Positions 1 through 8,152 of a stretch of 34,220 bases of DNA are shown here, piece by piece. The first letter of the stretch is position 1; each line of letters starts with the position of its first letter. Source of the stretch: CAYSLU01 sp964431965 (lineage in GTDB: Bacteria > Verrucomicrobiota > Kiritimatiellia > CAIKKV01 > CAYSLU01); the NCBI GenBank assembly GCA_964431965.1, contig CAYSLU010000058.1, forward strand, positions 1 to 34,220, in the 5' to 3' direction. The notes under the pieces are model-generated. The model was not told the origin of the DNA and did not search any database. It saw only the letters and a list, made by a program, of their open reading frames with translations. Made by a program: the position numbers and the translations under genes.

Positions 1-675
1 GGCGGGCGCTGCGAGGTGTGCAAGGGGGGCGGGATCATCCGGCTGGAGATGCACTTCCTGCCGGACGTATACGTGACGTGCGAGCACTGCCGGGGGCGGC
101 GCTACAACCCCGAGACGCTCGAGGTGCGCTACGGCGGCCGGACGATCGCGGACGTGCTGGCCATGACCGTTGATGAGGCACTCGAATTCTTCCATAATGT
201 GCCGGCCATCGAGCGCAAGTTCCGGGCCCTGTCGGAGGTGGGGCTGGGCTATGTGCAGGTGGGGCAGTCGGCCACCACGCTGTCGGGCGGCGAGGCGCAG
301 CGGATGAAGCTGGCGTCCGAGCTGAGCCGGCAGGCGACGGGGCGCACGCTGTACCTGCTCGACGAGCCGACGACGGGGCTGCACTTTGCGGATGTCGAGA
401 AGCTGCTCCATGCGCTGGAGCGGCTGCGCGACGCGGGGAACACGATCCTGGTGATCGAGCACAACCCGGACGTGATCAAGCGGGCGGACTACATCATCGA
501 CCTGGGCCCCGAGGGCGGGGATGGGGGCGGCCGCGTCGTGGCGGCCGGGACGCCGGAGGATGTGTCGCTCTGCATGGAGTCGCACACGGGTGCGCTCCTG
601 CGGCGGATCCTGGCGGCGGCTCCGGCTGGGTCTGCGGGCGTGGCGGCGGCGGAGGAGGGTGCGGGCGAGGCATGA
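1..675 (+). CDS. uvrA: UvrA, excinuclease ABC subunit A (3' part, 5' end outside window)
   Basis: DNA-damage recognition ATPase of UvrABC nucleotide excision repair; only the last 224 residues are present. The frame is open from base 1. A zinc finger of UvrA type is visible (C4-x2-C7, then C27-x2-C30). It is followed by the second ABC half: signature TLSGGEAQRMKLASEL from about residue 93 and Walker B LYLLDEPTTGLH from about residue 117, then a conserved EHN switch region. The tail (GSAGVAAAEEGAGEA) is low-complexity and poorly conserved. The stop overlaps the start of the next gene as ATGA, so the TPR gene is probably co-transcribed and translationally coupled. Family assignment is firm; the N-terminal half cannot be judged. 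Confidence 0.97.
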   Translation, partial: GGRCEVCKGGGIIRLEMHFLPDVYVTCEHCRGRRYNPETLEVRYGGRTIADVLAMTVDEALEFFHNVPAIERKFRALSEVGLGYVQVGQSATTLSGGEAQRMKLASELSRQATGRTLYLLDEPTTGLHFADVEKLLHALERLRDAGNTILVIEHNPDVIKRADYIIDLGPEGGDGGGRVVAAGTPEDVSLCMESHTGALLRRILAAAPAGSAGVAAAEEGAGEA

Positions 676-3245
676 GCGAACGCGACACATGGGGACGGGG
701 ATCCTGGCGGCGGCTGGCCGCGCTGGGCGCGCTGCTGTGGGCGGTGTTGTCCGCGCCGGCCGGCGGGGCGCCCGCCGCGGCGGAGCCGGTCGACGCCCGC
801 GCCAGCCTGGTGGCCGCCGGCAAGGCGGCGCTGGAGGACCAGCTGTACGACGTGGCCCGGAAGCAGTTCGAGCAGTGCCTGGCCCGGCGCGACCTGACGC
901 CGGAGGACCGGCTCGACGCGACGCTGCTGCTGGCGCGGGCGCTGGACGGCTTGGGCCGCCACGGCGAGCTGCTGGCCGCCTTGGGGCGGCTTCCCAGCCG
1001 GCCCGCGGGCGGGCCGCGCGGCGACGAGGTGCTGTTCTGGACGGCGCTGGGCAAGTACCGCACGGGCCGGACGGCGGATGCGCTGGCCGATCTGGACGCG
1101 CTGTCGGCGCGTCGGGGCCCCCCGGGGCCGTGGGCCGGGCCCGCGCTCCGGCTCAAGGCGGCGTGCCTGCTCAAGGCCGGCCCCCTCGCGGATGCGCTGG
1201 CCGCCTACGAGTCCTTTGACCGCGAGTTCGGCGGCTCGGCGGAGGGGGCGCGCAATCTGTTCGACTGGGCGAGCGCGCTGGGCGCCGCAGACCGGACCGA
1301 AGAGGCGCGGCGGATCTTCCTGAGGCTGTTCGAGCTGCATCCGGCGTCCGACGCCGCCGTACAGGACGGGCGGTACGCCTTCGGGCAGATGCTGGCGCGC
1401 CGCAAGCAGTGGGCGGAGGCAACGGGCATGCTGGAGGCGCTGGCTGCCGGCGATGGAGTTCCCGCCGACAGGCGGAGCGAGGCGTGCTATGCCTCGGCTA
1501 TTGCCTGGGAGGCGCAGGGCGATCTGGATCGGGCCACGAATGCCGTCGCGCGCGGCCTGGCGCTGGCGCCGACGCCCGAACTGCGCACGCGCGGAGCGGC
1601 CCTGATGGGCCAGCTCTGCCTGAGGCTGGGGCAGGTGGACGCCGGCGGCGGCATGCTCAAGGGTGTGGTGTCGGCGAATCCCGGCGATCCGCTGGCGCCG
1701 GTGTACCAGCTCCGGCTGGCGCAGGCCTATCTGGACGCGGGGAACGCGGCGCGTGCGGCCGAGGAGTACCAGCATTACCTCGAGACGTTCACGAACCGGG
1801 CGGGGCAGGTCCAGGCCCTGAACGGGCGGGGGTGGGCGCTGCTCAACCTGGGGCGGTACGCGGAGGCCGCGTCGTCCTTCGAGCGGTCGGCCCAGGCCGC
1901 GACAAACGCGGCGGAGCGGGAGCGGGCGCTGTTCAAGGCGGGCGACGCGCAGTTCGCGGGCGGGCAGTTCGCGGCGGCGGCCACGGCGTATGAGCGGCTG
2001 CTGCGGGAGCATGCCCAGTCGGCGCTGGCTCCGCAGGCGCGCTACCAGCTGTGCGAGAGCGTCGCGCGAGCCGGGCGGCCGGAGGAGGCGGAGCGGCGCC
2101 TGATCGAGCTGGCGGATCGCGAGCCGGGCAGCCCGCTGGCCGAGCGGGCCCTGCTGCGGGCCGGGGAGCTGCGCCGCGAGCAGGGCCGCCTCCCCGAGGC
2201 CGCCGCGCTGTTCCAGCGCGCGCTTCAGACGTATACAAACGGGGCCTTGATCGACAGCGCGCTCTACAGCCATGGCCTCGTGAGCTACCAGCTGCTGCGC
2301 TTTCCGGAGGCCCTGGCGGACTTCACTCGGGTGATGGGTGAGTTCCCGTCGAGCCGGTTTGCGGAGCAGGCGTTCTACATGCGGGGCTGGTGCTTCTACA
2401 TGATGGGGCGCGATGCGGAGGCGCTGGCCGTGGGGACCAACTTCCTGGCGCGCTTCCCGACGTCCACGTGGACCCCGGAGGTTCGGTTCTGGCTGGGCGA
2501 GTATCGCTACAACCACGGCGCGTACGAGAAGGCGGAGGCGTGGTTCGCGCTGGTGGCCGAGGACACGCCGAAGTCCGGGCTGGCGGATGACGCGCGGTTC
2601 TGGGCCGGCCGGTCGGCGTTCCGGCTGGCGGAGTACCGCCGGGCGCACGACCACTTCGCCCGCCTCGCCAAGGACTCGCCGGGGAGCCCGCGGATCCCCG
2701 AGGCGCGCTTCCACCAGGGCGAGGCGCTGTCCGAGCTCGGCGAGTTCTCGCCCGCGATCCTGCTGTTCGACGAGGTGATCGGCAAGCACGCGTCCAGCGG
2801 CGTTGCCGACCCGGCGTGGGTGCGCAAGGGGGACTGTCAGTTCACGCTCGGCGCGAAGGACGCTCAGCGCTACCAGGAGGCGCTGGCGTCGTACCGGGTC
2901 GTCGCCGGCCGGACCGCGGCCCCCGCCGAGCTGCGCATCCAGGCGGAGTACAAGATCGGGCGCTGCCACGAGAAGCTGGGGCAGTCGAGCGAGGCGTTCG
3001 AGCAGTACTACACGAAGGTGATCTGCCGCTACCTCGAGGACGCGGCGGCCGGGCGCGCACCGGCCGGCGCCGACGTGTGGTTTACGCGCGCGGCGTTCAA
3101 CGCGGCCGACCTGATGGAGGCGGAGCGCAACTGGCGGCGCGCCATCCGGGTTCTGGAGCGGGTGGTCGAGGCGGCCGTGCCGGCCTCGGCGGACGCCCAG
3201 GTCCGCATCGACCGGATCCGCAAGGATCATTGGGTTCTGTACTAG
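672..3245 (+). CDS. Exported TPR-repeat protein at the head of an ExbB/ExbD/TonB-like cluster
   Basis: 857 residues. The N-terminus has a basic stretch and a hydrophobic segment (about residues 12-38, ending in APAAAEP) that reads as a signal peptide, so the protein is probably periplasmic. The rest is alpha-helical with many degenerate tetratricopeptide repeats, for example AEEYQHYLETF, AASSFERSAQ, AATAYERLLREHAQSALAPQARY and EKAEAWFALVAEDTPKSGLADDARF (the last two abbreviated by their repeat character). The pattern 'PxSxxAxxAxY..G' resembles outer-membrane assembly and Tol-associated TPR proteins such as YbgF/CpoB and BamD, but it is several times longer than either. The start overlaps the uvrA stop (ATGA), and 15 bases separate its stop from the ExbB-like start. 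Context suggests a periplasmic scaffold for the stator complex encoded next; this is inference. Confidence 0.85.
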   Translation: MSERDTWGRGSWRRLAALGALLWAVLSAPAGGAPAAAEPVDARASLVAAGKAALEDQLYDVARKQFEQCLARRDLTPEDRLDATLLLARALDGLGRHGELLAALGRLPSRPAGGPRGDEVLFWTALGKYRTGRTADALADLDALSARRGPPGPWAGPALRLKAACLLKAGPLADALAAYESFDREFGGSAEGARNLFDWASALGAADRTEEARRIFLRLFELHPASDAAVQDGRYAFGQMLARRKQWAEATGMLEALAAGDGVPADRRSEACYASAIAWEAQGDLDRATNAVARGLALAPTPELRTRGAALMGQLCLRLGQVDAGGGMLKGVVSANPGDPLAPVYQLRLAQAYLDAGNAARAAEEYQHYLETFTNRAGQVQALNGRGWALLNLGRYAEAASSFERSAQAATNAAERERALFKAGDAQFAGGQFAAAATAYERLLREHAQSALAPQARYQLCESVARAGRPEEAERRLIELADREPGSPLAERALLRAGELRREQGRLPEAAALFQRALQTYTNGALIDSALYSHGLVSYQLLRFPEALADFTRVMGEFPSSRFAEQAFYMRGWCFYMMGRDAEALAVGTNFLARFPTSTWTPEVRFWLGEYRYNHGAYEKAEAWFALVAEDTPKSGLADDARFWAGRSAFRLAEYRRAHDHFARLAKDSPGSPRIPEARFHQGEALSELGEFSPAILLFDEVIGKHASSGVADPAWVRKGDCQFTLGAKDAQRYQEALASYRVVAGRTAAPAELRIQAEYKIGRCHEKLGQSSEAFEQYYTKVICRYLEDAAAGRAPAGADVWFTRAAFNAADLMEAERNWRRAIRVLERVVEAAVPASADAQVRIDRIRKDHWVLY

Positions 3246-3260
3246 ACGGGAGAGATGCGC

Positions 3261-3878
3261 ATGACCGAATGGGCACATGGAGGGCCGGTCTTCTGGCTGA
3301 TCGTCGTATGCGGCGTGGCCGGGCTCTCGATTTTTGTCGAGCGGGCGTTCCACCTGCACCGGGCGCGCATCCGGACGGAGGATTTCCTGCGGGGCATCTT
3401 CACGATCCTGCGGCGCGGGAACAACACCGAGGCGGTGACCATCTGCGAGGAGACGCCGGGGCCGGTGGCGTTCGTCGTGAAGACGGCGGTGCGGCACCGG
3501 GGCGACCGGCGCGAGGACCTGCGGGCAGCGGTGGACGAGGCGGGCCGCGTCGAGATTGCGCGCATGGAGCGGCGGGTTCGCCTGCTGGCGACGATCGGGC
3601 AGATCGCTCCGCTGCTCGGCCTCCTGGGGACGGTGCTCGCGATGCTGCACGGCCTGTACGTCATGGGCCAGCAGGCACCGCTGGTTCAGTCCGAGGACGT
3701 CGCGTACTGGCTGCGCCAGGCCCTGCTGGCGACCGCGGCCGGCTTGACTGTCGCGATACCGTGCCACGCGGGGTACAGCTTCCTCCTGTCCCGTGTGGAG
3801 CGGCTGATCGGAGATATGGAGCGCGCGGCGGCGGAGGTGCTCGCCTTCCTCGCGAGCCCGGACGAGTCGCGCCCATGA
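3261..3878 (+). CDS. MotA/TolQ/ExbB-family proton channel protein
   Basis: Inner-membrane stator subunit homologous to ExbB/TolQ, which form proton-driven motors that energise TonB or Tol. 205 residues from ATG 3261. This start is preferred to ATG 3255, six bases upstream in frame, because GGGAGAG at 3248-3254 sits at a proper distance only from 3261. Three membrane segments are visible: about residues 9-27, 108-133 and 154-176. The family hallmarks are present: GLLGTV (T124) in the second segment and LLATAAGLTVAIP (T158) in the third. The cytoplasmic region between segments 1 and 2 carries the usual helical stretch (VDEAGRVEIARMERR). It overlaps the reach of the next gene's ribosome binding site, so the two are likely co-translated. 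ExbB versus TolQ cannot be decided. Confidence 0.9.
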   Translation: MTEWAHGGPVFWLIVVCGVAGLSIFVERAFHLHRARIRTEDFLRGIFTILRRGNNTEAVTICEETPGPVAFVVKTAVRHRGDRREDLRAAVDEAGRVEIARMERRVRLLATIGQIAPLLGLLGTVLAMLHGLYVMGQQAPLVQSEDVAYWLRQALLATAAGLTVAIPCHAGYSFLLSRVERLIGDMERAAAEVLAFLASPDESRP

Positions 3879-3892
3879 GGCCGGAGAGACCC

Positions 3893-4408
3893 ATGTCGGA
3901 CCGCAAGGATTCGGATGGTCGGATCGTCTGGCTCGTGCCGGGCTGGAGGGACCGGTACCGCCCCCGGCACGCGTTTGGACGCGGCTTCCTGGGCGCCGCG
4001 CCCTGGCTGAGCGTCGCCCTCCTCGTCGTCATGTACGTGTTCCTCACGCAGCCGTACGTGCGGCAGCCCGGGATTCGCGTCGAGCTGCCCGCCTCGCCGT
4101 TCGGGTGGGGGTCCGGGTACGGGCTTCGCGTGGCGATCCTTTCGCAGGAGCGGCCGGAGGCGGGCGAGCGGGAGGAGATCCTGTTCTTCGACGACGAGCG
4201 CTACCTCGTGCGCGATGACGCCCAGATGGAATCGCTGAAGGAGCGGTTTGCCCACGCGCGCCGGGTCCGGCCCGGAACCCCGCTGGTGATCGAGGCGGAT
4301 GAGCGCGTGCTGCACGGCACGGTCATCCGGGTCTTCAACATGGCGGCGGCGGTGGGGATCAAGGAGATCAACATCGCGACCCGGCCGCCGCGGGCGGGCG
4401 CGCCGTGA
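3893..4408 (+). CDS. ExbD/TolR-like protein lacking the membrane aspartate
   Basis: 171 residues from ATG 3893, chosen over the in-frame ATG 3875 because GGAGAG at 3882-3887 is spaced correctly. One membrane segment (about residues 33-56) is followed by RVELPASP, which matches the post-membrane motif of ExbD (VNLPAS type). A periplasmic domain ends in a typical ExbD strand-helix pattern (LVIEADERVLHGTVIRVF, then GIKEINIAT). The oddity lies in the membrane helix. Where ExbD/TolR have P-L-I-D-V with the essential proton-carrying Asp, this protein reads P-W-L-S-V (S40), and no other acidic residue is present in the helix. Either proton coupling uses another residue or the protein is a non-motor paralogue. 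Its stop overlaps the next start (GTGA). Confidence 0.8.
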   Translation: MSDRKDSDGRIVWLVPGWRDRYRPRHAFGRGFLGAAPWLSVALLVVMYVFLTQPYVRQPGIRVELPASPFGWGSGYGLRVAILSQERPEAGEREEILFFDDERYLVRDDAQMESLKERFAHARRVRPGTPLVIEADERVLHGTVIRVFNMAAAVGIKEINIATRPPRAGAP

Positions 4409-5130
4409 CGGCGGTGGACTATCGAATGTCGCGGCTCGGCCTGCTGGCCGCCGGAGCGGTCGCGCTGGCGTGGCCGGCTGCCTGGCTGTGCTGGGGGCCC
4501 GCCCGTCAGCTGCCGCGCTCGGCTCCTCGCGTCTCCCTGCCGAGGGTCACGTTCGTCCGTCAGGCGACGGGGGCGGCTGCTCTGCCGTGGTCTCCCATGC
4601 TGATTGCGCTGCCAAGCTCGGCGGGTGCGGAGACCGCGGGAAGCGACCGCCCGCACGCGGCCTGGCTGGCGTCCGACCTGGGCATCGGGACGCAGCCGAT
4701 TCCATACCGCCCGGAGCCGGCCCCGCCGATCGCGTCCGCCGCGCCACAGGCGTTTCCGGCGGAGCGGGTGCCGCCACGGCCCGAGGCCCGGCCGCTGCCG
4801 CCCGCGTTCCCCTCGGGGCGCGCGCCGGCTGGCGTGACGGTGGATGTGGCGGATGCGCTTCGCGCGGCGGGCTTCGAGGCGGCCGCGATTCCCGCGGACG
4901 CTTCGGCGGGGGAGGGCGGGCAGGCGACGGTGGTCGCCCGTGTGGAGGGGGATGCCGCGGGCGGCGTGGCGCACGTGTTTCTGGAAAGTCCTTGTCAAAG
5001 CGCCGCGCTTAATCTATCTGTCATCCGCGCGCTGAAGCAGGGGCGCATGCGTCCGGACGCGGGTCCGGTCTCCGGTTCGGTGAGCGTCACCTTCCGGGGA
5101 GCCGAAGCGGGACGCGCGACATCGGAATAG
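4405..5130 (+). CDS. TonB-like energy transducer, divergent
   Basis: 241 residues from GTG 4405, which overlaps the ExbD-like stop; ATG 4426 in frame is an alternative that would remove seven residues. The layout is that of TonB: short cytoplasmic N-terminus, one hydrophobic anchor (about residues 10-30), a long Pro/Ala-rich spacer (residues about 40-150, e.g. PIPYRPEPAPPIASA), then a small C-terminal domain. That domain fits the TonB C-terminal pattern only loosely: a strand (GGVAHVFLESP), a helix (LNLSVIRALKQGRMRP) and a final strand (GSVSVTF). The YP pair usual in TonB is not visible. Identification rests on architecture and on position after ExbB/ExbD-like genes. A rare-codon, AT-richer patch at about 4984-5025 lies inside it (see promoter entry). 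Confidence 0.6.
   Translation: MTAVDYRMSRLGLLAAGAVALAWPAAWLCWGPARQLPRSAPRVSLPRVTFVRQATGAAALPWSPMLIALPSSAGAETAGSDRPHAAWLASDLGIGTQPIPYRPEPAPPIASAAPQAFPAERVPPRPEARPLPPAFPSGRAPAGVTVDVADALRAAGFEAAAIPADASAGEGGQATVVARVEGDAAGGVAHVFLESPCQSAALNLSVIRALKQGRMRPDAGPVSGSVSVTFRGAEAGRATSE
4992..5020 (+). promoter_or_regulatory. Candidate sigma70-type promoter for the his cluster, inside the TonB-like gene
   Basis: TTGTCA (4992-4997), 17 bases, TATCTG (5015-5020). The -35 matches the consensus at five of six positions, the -10 at three; an overlapping TAATCT at 5010-5015 is too close. The predicted start near 5027 lies about 155 bases before hisD. The surrounding codons (AGT CCT TGT CAA, CTT AAT CTA TCT) are unlike the rest of this GC-rich gene. 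That is what one would expect if a promoter constrained the coding sequence. Confidence 0.35.
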
Positions 5131-5181
5131 CGGGCTGCTCGTCGGCCCGAGAGGCTGCGCAGGGCGGCCGGGACAGGAGCG

Positions 5182-6483
5182 ATGGAGGTCAGGATCGTCA
5201 GATGGGCGCCGGATGTTTCGTCCCCGGCCGTCGATGCGTATCTGGATCGGCCGGCGTTCCAGCCCGAGGCGGTGTCGACCGCCCGGACTGTGATCGACGA
5301 CATCCGGGCGCGCGGCAACGCGGCGGTCTGCGAATACGTGCGGAAGTATGACGGCGCCAGCCTGGCGGCGTCGGACCTGCGGGTCACGGCGGCCGAGACG
5401 GCCGCCGCCCGCGAGACGGTCGATGCCGATTTTCGCGCCGCCGTGCGCGATGCGCACAAGCGGATCGTCACCTTCGCCAACGCGGGCATCAAGAAGAACT
5501 GGGTCACGTTCAGCTCCAAGGGCGGGACGCTCGGGGAGCAGTTCGTCCCGTTCGACCGCGTGGGCATCTACATCCCGGGCGGGACGGCGCCGCTGGTGTC
5601 GACCGTGATGATGACCGTGACCCTGGCCAAGGTGGCGGGGGTGCCGGAGATCGTAGCCTGCACGCCGGCGGATGCGACGGGCCGCCTCAACCCGTATCTC
5701 CTCTATGCCTTCGAGGTGGCCGGTGCTACCGAGATCTATAAGGTCGGCGGCATTCAGGCCGTGGCGATGATGGCCTACGGGACCGAGACCGTGCGGCGCG
5801 TGCAGAAGATCGCGGGGCCTGGCGGCGCGTATGTCACCGCCGCCAAGAAGTGCGTGTACGGGGACGTTGCGCTGGACCTTGTGGCCGGGCCGAGCGAGGT
5901 GGCGATCCTGGCGGACGAGACCGCGCTTCCCGAGAACGTGGCGGCGGACCTGCTCGCGCAGGCGGAGCACGGGACCGGGCACGAGAAGGCGCTGCTGGTG
6001 ACGTCCTCGGCCGAGCTCGCGCGCAGCGTGCAGCGGGAGCTTCTGCGCCAGCGCGAGACGCTGACGCGCAAGGAGATGATCACCAAGGTGATGGAGCGGG
6101 GCATGCTTCTCGTCACGGTGAACACGCTCGACGAGGGCATGGAGCTGTGCAACCGCTTTGCGCCGGAGCACCTCGAGATCATGGTCGCAGAGCCGCGCAA
6201 CTGGCTGAAGAAGGTCCGAGCGGCGGGCGCCGTCTTCATCGGAGCCTGGACGCCCGAGTCGGTGGGCGATTTCGTGGCTGGGCCCAGCCACGTGCTGCCG
6301 ACCGGCGGAACGGCGACCCGGTTCTCGGGCCTGACCGTGGACGATTTCCGGCGCCGGACGAGCTTCGTCGCCTTCACGAGGGCGGACCTGCAGGACACGC
6401 TGGCTACCATCGAGGCGTTCGGCCGGGTGGAGGGGCTGGATGCGCACGCCCGGGCGGCTCGCATCCGGTTCAAGCGGATATGA
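5182..6483 (+). CDS. hisD: Histidinol dehydrogenase
   Basis: Catalyses the last two steps of histidine synthesis: zinc- and NAD-dependent four-electron oxidation of L-histidinol to L-histidine in the cytoplasm. 433 residues, normal length. The zinc and catalytic residues known from the E. coli enzyme are all recognisable: LLAQAEHG (Gln and His near 258-261), NRFAPEHLEI (catalytic Glu-His pair near 327-329), ESVGDFVAGPSHVLPT (Asp near 363) and the C-terminal GLDAHARAARIR (His near 422). AGGAG at 5175-5179 supports ATG 5182. The gene follows the TonB-like gene after 51 bases, and its stop overlaps the hisC start (ATGA at 6480). Confidence 0.98.
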   Translation: MEVRIVRWAPDVSSPAVDAYLDRPAFQPEAVSTARTVIDDIRARGNAAVCEYVRKYDGASLAASDLRVTAAETAAARETVDADFRAAVRDAHKRIVTFANAGIKKNWVTFSSKGGTLGEQFVPFDRVGIYIPGGTAPLVSTVMMTVTLAKVAGVPEIVACTPADATGRLNPYLLYAFEVAGATEIYKVGGIQAVAMMAYGTETVRRVQKIAGPGGAYVTAAKKCVYGDVALDLVAGPSEVAILADETALPENVAADLLAQAEHGTGHEKALLVTSSAELARSVQRELLRQRETLTRKEMITKVMERGMLLVTVNTLDEGMELCNRFAPEHLEIMVAEPRNWLKKVRAAGAVFIGAWTPESVGDFVAGPSHVLPTGGTATRFSGLTVDDFRRRTSFVAFTRADLQDTLATIEAFGRVEGLDAHARAARIRFKRI

Positions 6484-7523
6484 ACCCCCGCATCCGGCGC
6501 TCGATCCAGGCGATGAGCGGCTATACGCCAGGCGAGCAGCCGCGCGACCGCCGTCTGGTCAAGCTGAACACGAACGAGAACCCGTATCCCCCTTCGCCGC
6601 GGGTGGCCGAGGCGCTGGCCTCGCTCGAGCCCGCCGATCTCCGGCTCTACCCCGATCCGGTGTGCGGCTCGCTCCGCGAGCGCATCGCCCGGATGCACAA
6701 CATCCGCCCGGATCAGGTCTTTGTCGCCAACGGCTCCGACGAAGCGCTGGCGCTCTGCACGCGCGTGTTCGTTGAGGACGACGGAACGATCGGTTTCTTT
6801 GACCCGTCGTACTCGCTCTACCCGGTCCTGGCCGGGATCCGGAACGTGGCGGTGCGGCCGGTCGAACTCGGCTCGCGCTTCGAGTGGCGGATGCCCGACG
6901 GGTACCGCGCCTCGCTCTTCTTTATGGCCAGCCCGAACGCGCCCACGGGAACCGGGTACCCGAAGGAGCTGATCCGCGCGTTCTGCGAGGGGTTCCCCGG
7001 CGTGGTGCTGATCGATGAGGCGTACGTCGACTTTGCGGACGGCCACTGCATGGACTTGGCCGCGTCGTTGCCGAACGTGCTGGTCTTGCGCACGCTATCG
7101 AAGTCGTTCTCGCTGGCCGGGCTTCGCGTGGGATACGTGGCGGGCGACGTGGAGCTGGTCGGGGCGCTGCTGAAGGCGAAGGACTCCTACAACCTGGACG
7201 CCGTGGCCCAGCGGTTGGCCCTGGCCGCGCTGACGGACCTCGACTACATGAAGGCGAACGTCGCGCGGATCCGTTCGACCCGCGAGCGCCTGACGGCGGC
7301 GCTGCGCACGATGGGATTCGACGTTCTGCCGTCGCAGACGAACTTCGTGTTCGCGCGGCCGCCCCGGCCTGCGGCCGCGGAGCTCTTCGCCGGGCTGCGC
7401 GAGCATGGGGTCCTGGTGCGCTACTTTCCGGGCCCGCGGACGGGCGATTACCTGCGCATGACGATCGGGACGGATCCGGACATCGATCGGCTGATCGAGG
7501 TGGCGCGCGAACTGGTGCGGTAG
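6480..7523 (+). CDS. hisC: Histidinol-phosphate aminotransferase
   Basis: PLP-dependent transamination between imidazole-acetol phosphate and L-histidinol phosphate (fold type I, class I/II aminotransferase). 347 residues from ATG 6480, which overlaps the hisD stop. Visible motifs are the substrate region KLNTNENPYPPSP near residue 25, the cofactor region ANGSDEAL, SPNAPTG, the Asp-containing IDEAYVDF, and the Schiff-base lysine in LRTLSKSFSLAGLRVGY (Lys near 208). The C-terminus closes with R-M-T-I-G, usual for HisC. Position directly between hisD and hisB supports histidine rather than another aromatic aminotransferase role, although HisC enzymes can be broad. Confidence 0.96.
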   Translation: MNPRIRRSIQAMSGYTPGEQPRDRRLVKLNTNENPYPPSPRVAEALASLEPADLRLYPDPVCGSLRERIARMHNIRPDQVFVANGSDEALALCTRVFVEDDGTIGFFDPSYSLYPVLAGIRNVAVRPVELGSRFEWRMPDGYRASLFFMASPNAPTGTGYPKELIRAFCEGFPGVVLIDEAYVDFADGHCMDLAASLPNVLVLRTLSKSFSLAGLRVGYVAGDVELVGALLKAKDSYNLDAVAQRLALAALTDLDYMKANVARIRSTRERLTAALRTMGFDVLPSQTNFVFARPPRPAAAELFAGLREHGVLVRYFPGPRTGDYLRMTIGTDPDIDRLIEVARELVR

Positions 7524-7549
7524 GTGGGGCGGGCGGCAAGGAGGACGAG

Positions 7550-8140
7550 ATGAAGCAGCGCAAGGCCAGCGTAGCGCGCAAGACGCGCGAGACGGACATC
7601 ACGCTCGATCTGAACCTCGACGGATCGGGCGTCTACTCGATCCGCACCGGGCTGCCCTTCTTCAACCACATGCTGGAGCTCTTCGCCAAGCACGCGCTGC
7701 TGGATCTGAAGATTCGCGCCAAGGGCGATCTGGACGTGGACTACCACCACACGGTAGAGGATATCGGCATCTGCCTGGGGAAGGCCGTGGCGGAGGCGCT
7801 GGGCGACCGCAAGGGGATTGTGCGTTACGGGTGGGCGCTGCTGCCGATGGACGACGCGCTGAGCCAGGTGGCGGTCGACCTGGGCGGGCGGCCCTATCTG
7901 GTGTTTCGCATGGACGTGCGGCGCAAGCGGATCGGGACCTTCGACCTGCAGCTGATCCCCGAGTTCCTGCGCGCCTTCTGCACCGAGGGGCGGTTCAACC
8001 TCCACGCGACGCAGGTCTACGGCGACGAGACGCACCACGCGTACGAGTCGGTGTTCAAGGGATTGGCCCGCGCCCTCCGGATGGCCGTGGCGCGCGATCC
8101 GCGCGAGACGGGTATCCCGTCGAGCAAGGGAACGCTGTAG
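7550..8140 (+). CDS. hisB: Imidazoleglycerol-phosphate dehydratase, stand-alone
   Basis: Manganese-dependent dehydration of imidazole glycerol phosphate to imidazole acetol phosphate, step six of histidine synthesis. 196 residues, the length of the monofunctional enzyme; there is no N-terminal histidinol-phosphate phosphatase domain as in enteric HisB. The metal-binding repeats are clear: FFNHML and VDYHHTVEDIG in the first half, ETHHAYESVFKGLARALR in the second. AAGGAGG at 7539-7545 gives a strong ribosome binding site. The histidinol phosphatase must be encoded elsewhere. Confidence 0.97.
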   Translation: MKQRKASVARKTRETDITLDLNLDGSGVYSIRTGLPFFNHMLELFAKHALLDLKIRAKGDLDVDYHHTVEDIGICLGKAVAEALGDRKGIVRYGWALLPMDDALSQVAVDLGGRPYLVFRMDVRRKRIGTFDLQLIPEFLRAFCTEGRFNLHATQVYGDETHHAYESVFKGLARALRMAVARDPRETGIPSSKGTL

Positions 8141-8152
8141 GAGTCCCGGGCC

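Noticed and set aside
489..3767. A 1092-codon open frame on the minus strand opposite uvrA and the TPR/ExbB genes
   Set aside because: Arg/Pro/Gln-rich composition with no motif, caused by high GC and the coding sequence opposite; the plus strand holds recognisable proteins.
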